Shown here: piece after piece, positions 5,275-7,877 of the stretch
Layout: each line of letters opens with the position of its first letter
Position numbering within the stretch: the first letter of the stretch is position 1
DNA from: JAVJPJ01 sp040217295
GTDB lineage: Bacteria; Pseudomonadota; Alphaproteobacteria; Rhodobacterales; Rhodobacteraceae
Direction of reading: 5' to 3'
NCBI GenBank assembly: GCA_964460185.1
Contig: CAYWTM010000143.1
Location: 1 to 7,877 of the forward strand
Length of the DNA stretch: 7,877 nucleotides
Translations under genes and position numbers: made by a program
The notes under the pieces: generated by a model
The model's input: the letters and a program-made list of their open reading frames with translations, nothing else
The model's database searches: none
Told to the model about the DNA's origin: nothing

Positions 5275-5912
5275 ACATCATTTTGCTTGGGCCCCCGGGT
5301 GCGGGAAAAGGAACGCAGGCGCGGATCCTCACCGAAAACCGCGGTCTGGTGCAGCTGTCCACCGGTGACATGCTGCGCGAGGCCAAGGACAGCGGAACCG
5401 AGATGGGCAAACTGGTGGCCGGAGTCATGGCCCGGGGTGAACTGGTCACCGATGACATCGTGATCGGGCTGATCCGCGAAAAACTGGCGGATGACGGCGC
5501 CGGGTTCATCTTCGATGGGTTCCCGCGCACCCTGGCGCAGGCGGACGCGCTTGGGGATCTGCTGGGTGAATTGGGTCAGGGCCTCGATGCCGTGATCGAG
5601 ATGCAGGTGGATGACAACGCCCTGGTGCAGCGGATCACCGCGCGGTCGACATGCGGCAGCTGCGGTGAGGTCTACAATGACATCACCAAACCGATCCCGG
5701 CCTCGGGCGCATGCGGCAATTGCGGCGGCACGGAATTCAAGCGCCGCGCCGATGACAACGAGGACAGCCTCAAGCAGCGGCTGATGGAATACTACAAGAA
5801 GACCTCGCCGCTGATCGGCTACTACTATGCCAAGGGCAAGCTGTCGGGCGTGGATGGCCTGGGCGAGATCGACGCCGTTGCGGCTGAGATCGCGGCAGTT
5901 CTGGATGCCTGA
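5271..5912 (+). CDS. adk: Adenylate kinase with four-cysteine LID domain
   Basis: Adenylate kinase catalyses ATP + AMP = 2 ADP in the cytosol. The 213-residue product is the long bacterial type. The P-loop GPPGAGKGT spans residues 7-15, the AMP-site segment STGDMLR is at 30-36, and the signature FIFDGFPRT is at 79-87 with R86. The LID domain (about 122-160) carries Cys128, Cys131, Cys148 and Cys151 in two CxxC pairs, predicted to bind a structural metal, usually zinc. E. coli Adk has no such cysteines. The LID is followed by FKRRADDN with catalytic arginines and the KTSPLIGYY motif. The ATG shares the ATGA tetranucleotide with the secY stop (5271-5274), and the best upstream AAAGG (5254-5258) is 12 nt away, so initiation is probably coupled to secY translation. 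Confidence 0.97.
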   Translation: MNIILLGPPGAGKGTQARILTENRGLVQLSTGDMLREAKDSGTEMGKLVAGVMARGELVTDDIVIGLIREKLADDGAGFIFDGFPRTLAQADALGDLLGELGQGLDAVIEMQVDDNALVQRITARSTCGSCGEVYNDITKPIPASGACGNCGGTEFKRRADDNEDSLKQRLMEYYKKTSPLIGYYYAKGKLSGVDGLGEIDAVAAEIAAVLDA

Positions 5913-5956
5913 TCCGTATGAGTCGCGGAAATTGCCCGACCAGGGGCACCCGGGTC

Positions 5957-5985
5957 TTGACGCCGGGTATGCTTGGTCATAGGTA
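5957..5985 (+). promoter_or_regulatory. Weak candidate promoter upstream of rpsM
   Basis: TTGACG (5957-5962) matches five of six -35 consensus bases. Possible -10 partners are poor: CATAGG (5978-5983, spacer 15) or TAGGTA (5980-5985, spacer 17). The -35 also lies in the loop of a 6-bp inverted repeat (ACCCGG 5948-5953 with CCGGGT 5963-5968). The 205-nt gap before rpsM, where other bacteria begin the alpha operon, makes a promoter plausible. The sequence alone is not convincing. Confidence 0.25.
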
Positions 5986-6037
5986 CCGCCATCTCCATTG
6001 GGAATCGGCTGATGTCGTTCCGGTGAGAAGGCTTGAC

Positions 6038-6062
6038 AAGCCCGGGGCCAAATCCCGGGCTT
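6038..6062 (+). promoter_or_regulatory. Strong GC hairpin in the rpsM leader, possible attenuator
   Basis: AAGCCCGGG (6038-6046) pairs perfectly with CCCGGGCTT (6054-6062) around a 7-nt GCCAAAT loop. The downstream bases TTTGGTTGTG are only partly T-rich, so termination would be weak at best. A perfect -35-like TTGACA (6033-6038) abuts the left arm, but no -10-like hexamer lies 16-18 nt further on. The hairpin ends 55 nt before the rpsM start. It could be a weak terminator of the secY-adk unit, an attenuator, or an mRNA processing and stabilising element. Confidence 0.5.
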
Positions 6063-6064
6063 TG

Positions 6065-6096
6065 GTTGTGAAAAAAGGTTCTGGAACAACGGAACC
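6065..6096 (+). promoter_or_regulatory. Possible small pseudoknot before the rpsM ribosome-binding site
   Basis: GTTGT (6065-6069) can pair with ACAAC (6086-6090), and GGTTC (6077-6081), which lies in the loop of that pairing, can pair with GAACC (6092-6096) downstream. This is an H-type pseudoknot topology just before the Shine-Dalgarno (6103-6109). In E. coli, S4 represses the alpha operon through a pseudoknot at the rpsM start, which prompted the search. Here each helix is only 5 bp, so chance is a serious alternative. Confidence 0.2.
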
Positions 6097-6117
6097 GCAA
6101 CGAAAAGGAAAAGATAC

Positions 6118-6486
6118 GTGGCACGTATTTCAGGGGTCAACATCCCCACGTCCAAGCGCGTTCCCATCGCGCTGACCTATGTTACCGGCATTGGCCACAC
6201 TTCGGCTGCCAAGATCTGTGAAGCCGTGGGCATCGATGTGAGCCGCCGCGTCAACGAATTGTCGGACGCCGAGGTGCTTCAGATCCGCGAGCATATCGAC
6301 GCCAACTATACCGTTGAAGGCGACCTGCGCCGCGACACCCAGATGAACATCAAGCGTCTGATGGACCTGGGCTGCTACCGTGGTCTGCGCCACCGCCGCA
6401 ATCTGCCGGTTCGTGGCCAGCGGACCCATACGAACGCACGCACCCGCAAAGGCCCCGCAAAGGCCATTGCCGGCAAGAAGAAATAA
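6118..6486 (+). CDS. rpsM: 30S ribosomal protein S13 (GTG start)
   Basis: S13 lies in the head of the 30S subunit, contacts the P-site tRNA through its tail, and bridges to L5 and L31 of the 50S subunit. The 122-residue product has normal length. It starts ARISGVNIPTSKRVPIALTYVTGIG, and the S13 signature RGLRHRRNLPVRGQRTHTNA runs over residues 88-107, followed by the basic tail RTRKGPAKAIAGKKK. The start is GTG at 6118, supported by AAAAGGA at 6103-6109 with 8 nt spacing. No ATG gives the family N-terminus. It heads the alpha-operon part of the cluster after a 205-nt spacer. rpmJ (L36), often found just upstream in other bacteria, is absent, as is usual in alphaproteobacteria. Confidence 0.98.
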   Translation: MARISGVNIPTSKRVPIALTYVTGIGHTSAAKICEAVGIDVSRRVNELSDAEVLQIREHIDANYTVEGDLRRDTQMNIKRLMDLGCYRGLRHRRNLPVRGQRTHTNARTRKGPAKAIAGKKK

Positions 6487-6501
6487 GGGAGGGCTGAGAA
6501 C

Positions 6502-6891
6502 ATGGCACGCGATCGTCGTCCCGCAAAGAAGAAGGTCTCGAAAAACATCGCCGCAGGTGTGGCGCATGTGAATTCGTCCTTCAACAACACCAAAATCCTG
6601 ATCTCTGATGTGCAGGGCAACGCGATCGCATGGTCGTCTGCCGGCACAATGGGGTTCAAGGGCAGCCGTAAATCGACCCCCTTCGCGGCCCAGATGGCCG
6701 CTGAAGATGCTGGCCGCAAGGCACAGGAACATGGCGTCAAGACGCTTGAGGTCGAAGTGCAGGGCCCGGGTTCTGGCCGCGAAAGCGCTCTGCGCGCTTT
6801 GGCATCGGTTGGTTTCTCGATCTCGTCCATTCGGGACGTGACCCCGATGGCCCATAACGGCTGCCGCCCGCCTAAGCGCCGTCGCGTCTAA
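6502..6891 (+). CDS. rpsK: 30S ribosomal protein S11
   Basis: S11 lies on the 30S platform and helps shape the mRNA exit (E-site) region with S7 and S18. The 129-residue product is typical: a basic N-terminus RDRRPAKKKVSKN, the conserved HVNSSFNNTKILISDVQGN segment, SAGTMGFKGSRKSTPFAAQ, GPGSGRESALRAL and the terminal PMAHNGCRPPKRRRV. ATG 6502 is served by GGGAGG at 6487-6492 with 9 nt spacing, starting right after the rpsM stop, so the pair is likely translationally coupled. In E. coli rpsD comes next. Here rpoA follows instead, after a 114-nt spacer with strong secondary structure. Confidence 0.98.
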   Translation: MARDRRPAKKKVSKNIAAGVAHVNSSFNNTKILISDVQGNAIAWSSAGTMGFKGSRKSTPFAAQMAAEDAGRKAQEHGVKTLEVEVQGPGSGRESALRALASVGFSISSIRDVTPMAHNGCRPPKRRRV

Positions 6892-6907
6892 GGCATTTCA
6901 AGTTTAC

Positions 6908-6952
6908 CAGCGGGTCGCGCGTGTTCATGCGTGGCCCGCTGCCGGATTTTTT
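6908..6952 (+). terminator. Terminator-like 15-pair hairpin between rpsK and rpoA
   Basis: The arm 6908-6922 (CAGCGGGTCGCGCGT) pairs with 6927-6941 (ATGCGTGGCCCGCTG) around a GTTC loop: 15 consecutive pairs, three of them G-U. TTTTTT follows at 6947-6952, after five bases (CCGGA). The gap between stem and T-run is larger than in a canonical terminator, so efficiency may be partial. Partial termination here would lower rpoA relative to the S13/S11 genes. A stabilising or processing hairpin is the main alternative. Confidence 0.5.
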
Positions 6953-6962
6953 ACCCTCGAGC

Positions 6963-6988
6963 GTGCCGGCACCGGATCCCCCCGGCAC
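6963..6988 (+). promoter_or_regulatory. Hairpin just upstream of the rpoA ribosome-binding site
   Basis: GTGCCGG (6963-6969) pairs with CCGGCAC (6982-6988) across a 12-nt loop. The stem ends immediately before the AAGGATGGAGG region (6989-6999) that contains the rpoA Shine-Dalgarno. It leaves the Shine-Dalgarno single-stranded, so by position it is more likely an insulating or protein-binding structure than a blocker. Seven GC-rich pairs in such DNA can arise by chance. Confidence 0.35.
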
Positions 6989-7005
6989 AAGGATGGAGGC
7001 GACGC

Positions 7006-7877
7006 ATGATCCACAAGAATTGGCAAGAACTCATCAAGCCCACACAGCTTGTCGTGAACCCGGGCAATGACCCCGCGAAGAAGGCGACTGTTGTCGCAGA
7101 ACCGCTTGAGCGCGGTTTTGGCCTGACGCTGGGCAATGCCCTGCGTCGGGTGCTGATGTCGTCGCTGCAAGGCGCGGCCATCACGTCGGTTCAGATCGAC
7201 GGTGTGCTGCACGAGTTTTCATCGGTGGCCGGTGTGCGCGAAGACGTGACCGACATCGTTCTGAACCTCAAGGGCGTCGCAATCCGCATGGAAGCCGATG
7301 GGCCCAAGCGCGTGTCGGTTTCCGCCAAAGGCCCGAAGGTCGTGACCGCAGGTGACATCTCGGAAAGCGCCGGCATCGAGATCCTGAACAAGGATCACGT
7401 GATCTGCCATCTCGATGATGGTGCCGATCTTTACATGGAACTGACGGTCAACACCGGTAAGGGCTATGTGTCGGCCGACAAGAACCGCCCCGAAGACGCC
7501 CCCATCGGCCTGATGCCGATCGATGCGATCTATTCGCCGGTCAAGAAGGTGTCCTACGACGTGCAGCCGACCCGCGAAGGTCAGGTGCTCGATTATGACA
7601 AGCTGACACTTAAGCTGGAAACCGATGGTTCGGTCACCCCCGATGACGCCGTGGCCTATGCTGCGCGCATCATCCAGGACCAGTTGTCGATCTTCGTGAA
7701 CTTCGACGAACCGGAATCGGCCAGCCGCGCCGATGACGAGGACGATCTGGAGTTCAACCCGCTTCTGCTGAAGAAGGTGGACGAACTGGAACTGTCTGTC
7801 CGGTCCGCGAACTGCCTGAAGAACGACAACATCGTCTATATCGGCGACCTGATCCAGAAAACCGAAGCCGAGATGCT
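7006..7877 (+). CDS. rpoA: RNA polymerase alpha subunit (3' end outside window)
   Basis: RpoA dimerises to start assembly of core RNA polymerase and contacts activators and UP-element DNA. The frame is open from ATG 7006 to the window edge: 290 full codons plus 2 nt, compared with about 330-340 in the family, so about the last 50 residues are missing. The N-terminal dimerisation/assembly domain shows RGFGLTLGNALRRVLMSSL with G43, N44 and R47-R48, then VREDVTDIVLNLKGV. An acidic linker (ASRADDEDDLEF) leads to the start of the C-terminal domain, VRSANCLKNDNIVYIGDL. Its R266, N269 and C270 correspond to the DNA-contacting RxxNC residues of E. coli (R265). GGAGG at 6995-6999 with 6 nt spacing supports the start. 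Confidence 0.97.
   Translation, partial: MIHKNWQELIKPTQLVVNPGNDPAKKATVVAEPLERGFGLTLGNALRRVLMSSLQGAAITSVQIDGVLHEFSSVAGVREDVTDIVLNLKGVAIRMEADGPKRVSVSAKGPKVVTAGDISESAGIEILNKDHVICHLDDGADLYMELTVNTGKGYVSADKNRPEDAPIGLMPIDAIYSPVKKVSYDVQPTREGQVLDYDKLTLKLETDGSVTPDDAVAYAARIIQDQLSIFVNFDEPESASRADDEDDLEFNPLLLKKVDELELSVRSANCLKNDNIVYIGDLIQKTEAEM

Noticed and set aside
6033..6038. Perfect TTGACA as a full promoter for rpsM
   Set aside because: No TATAAT-like hexamer lies 16-18 nt downstream; that position is the GC arm of the 6038-6062 hairpin. It is kept only as a note.
5184..6167. Long open frame (327 codons) on the - strand across adk and the adk-rpsM gap
   Set aside because: It is a shadow of adk, extends into rpsM, and shows no recognisable domain.
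5918..6175. 85-codon + strand frame between adk and rpsM
   Set aside because: It overlaps rpsM in another frame, has no Shine-Dalgarno and shows no recognisable features.
5913..7005. Loss of rpmJ and rpsD from the alpha-operon part as a deletion
   Set aside because: Their absence at these positions is usual in alphaproteobacteria, where they are encoded elsewhere. No remnants are visible.

Overview
The window is a ribosomal-protein gene cluster read entirely on the + strand. It holds the distal part of the spc operon joined to the alpha operon: 'rplE-rpsN-rpsH-rplF-rplR-rpsE-rpmD-rplO-secY-adk-rpsM-rpsK-rpoA'. rplE is cut at the left edge and rpoA at the right edge. The GC-rich sequence, the gene order, the absence of rpmJ before rpsM and of rpsD between rpsK and rpoA, and the protein sequences together suggest an alphaproteobacterium, most likely Rhodobacterales (Roseobacter/Rhodobacter type). 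The genus is not determined. All thirteen genes look intact apart from the two edge truncations; I see no mobile element, CRISPR array, tRNA or rRNA.

Layout. From 1 to 2077 the genes rplE, rpsN, rpsH, rplF and rplR are tightly packed, with 11-18 nt gaps and Shine-Dalgarno sequences that mostly start at or inside the preceding stop codon. After that, tight pairs (rpsE-rpmD, 4 nt; secY-adk, 4-nt ATGA overlap; rpsM-rpsK, 15 nt) alternate with five long spacers: rplR-rpsE 119 nt, rpmD-rplO 320 nt, rplO-secY 135 nt, adk-rpsM 205 nt and rpsK-rpoA 114 nt. Each of these spacers contains one or more GC-rich inverted repeats.

The most interesting region is the rpmD-rplO spacer. It carries a strong intrinsic terminator (13-pair stem, then a T-rich tail), then a plausible sigma70-type promoter (TTGATC, 17 nt, TATACG), then a perfect 11-nt inverted repeat whose 3' arm includes the rplO start codon. 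Together these suggest that rplO-secY-adk can be transcribed as a separate unit with its own translational control. The rplO-secY spacer holds two hairpins, one built as two 6-bp helices around a symmetric 2x2 internal loop. The rpsK-rpoA spacer holds a 15-pair hairpin followed, after 5 nt, by a T6 run.

How the genes work together. rplE, rplF, rplR, rpmD and rplO encode 50S proteins. rpsN, rpsH, rpsE, rpsM and rpsK encode 30S proteins. secY encodes the translocon channel, adk supplies ADP/AMP balance, and rpoA encodes the RNA polymerase alpha subunit. Clustering couples ribosome, export and transcription capacity to growth rate. The proteins are ordinary; the candidate novelty lies in the regulatory architecture of the spacers. 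All RNA structures were found by eye, without energy calculation or comparative support.
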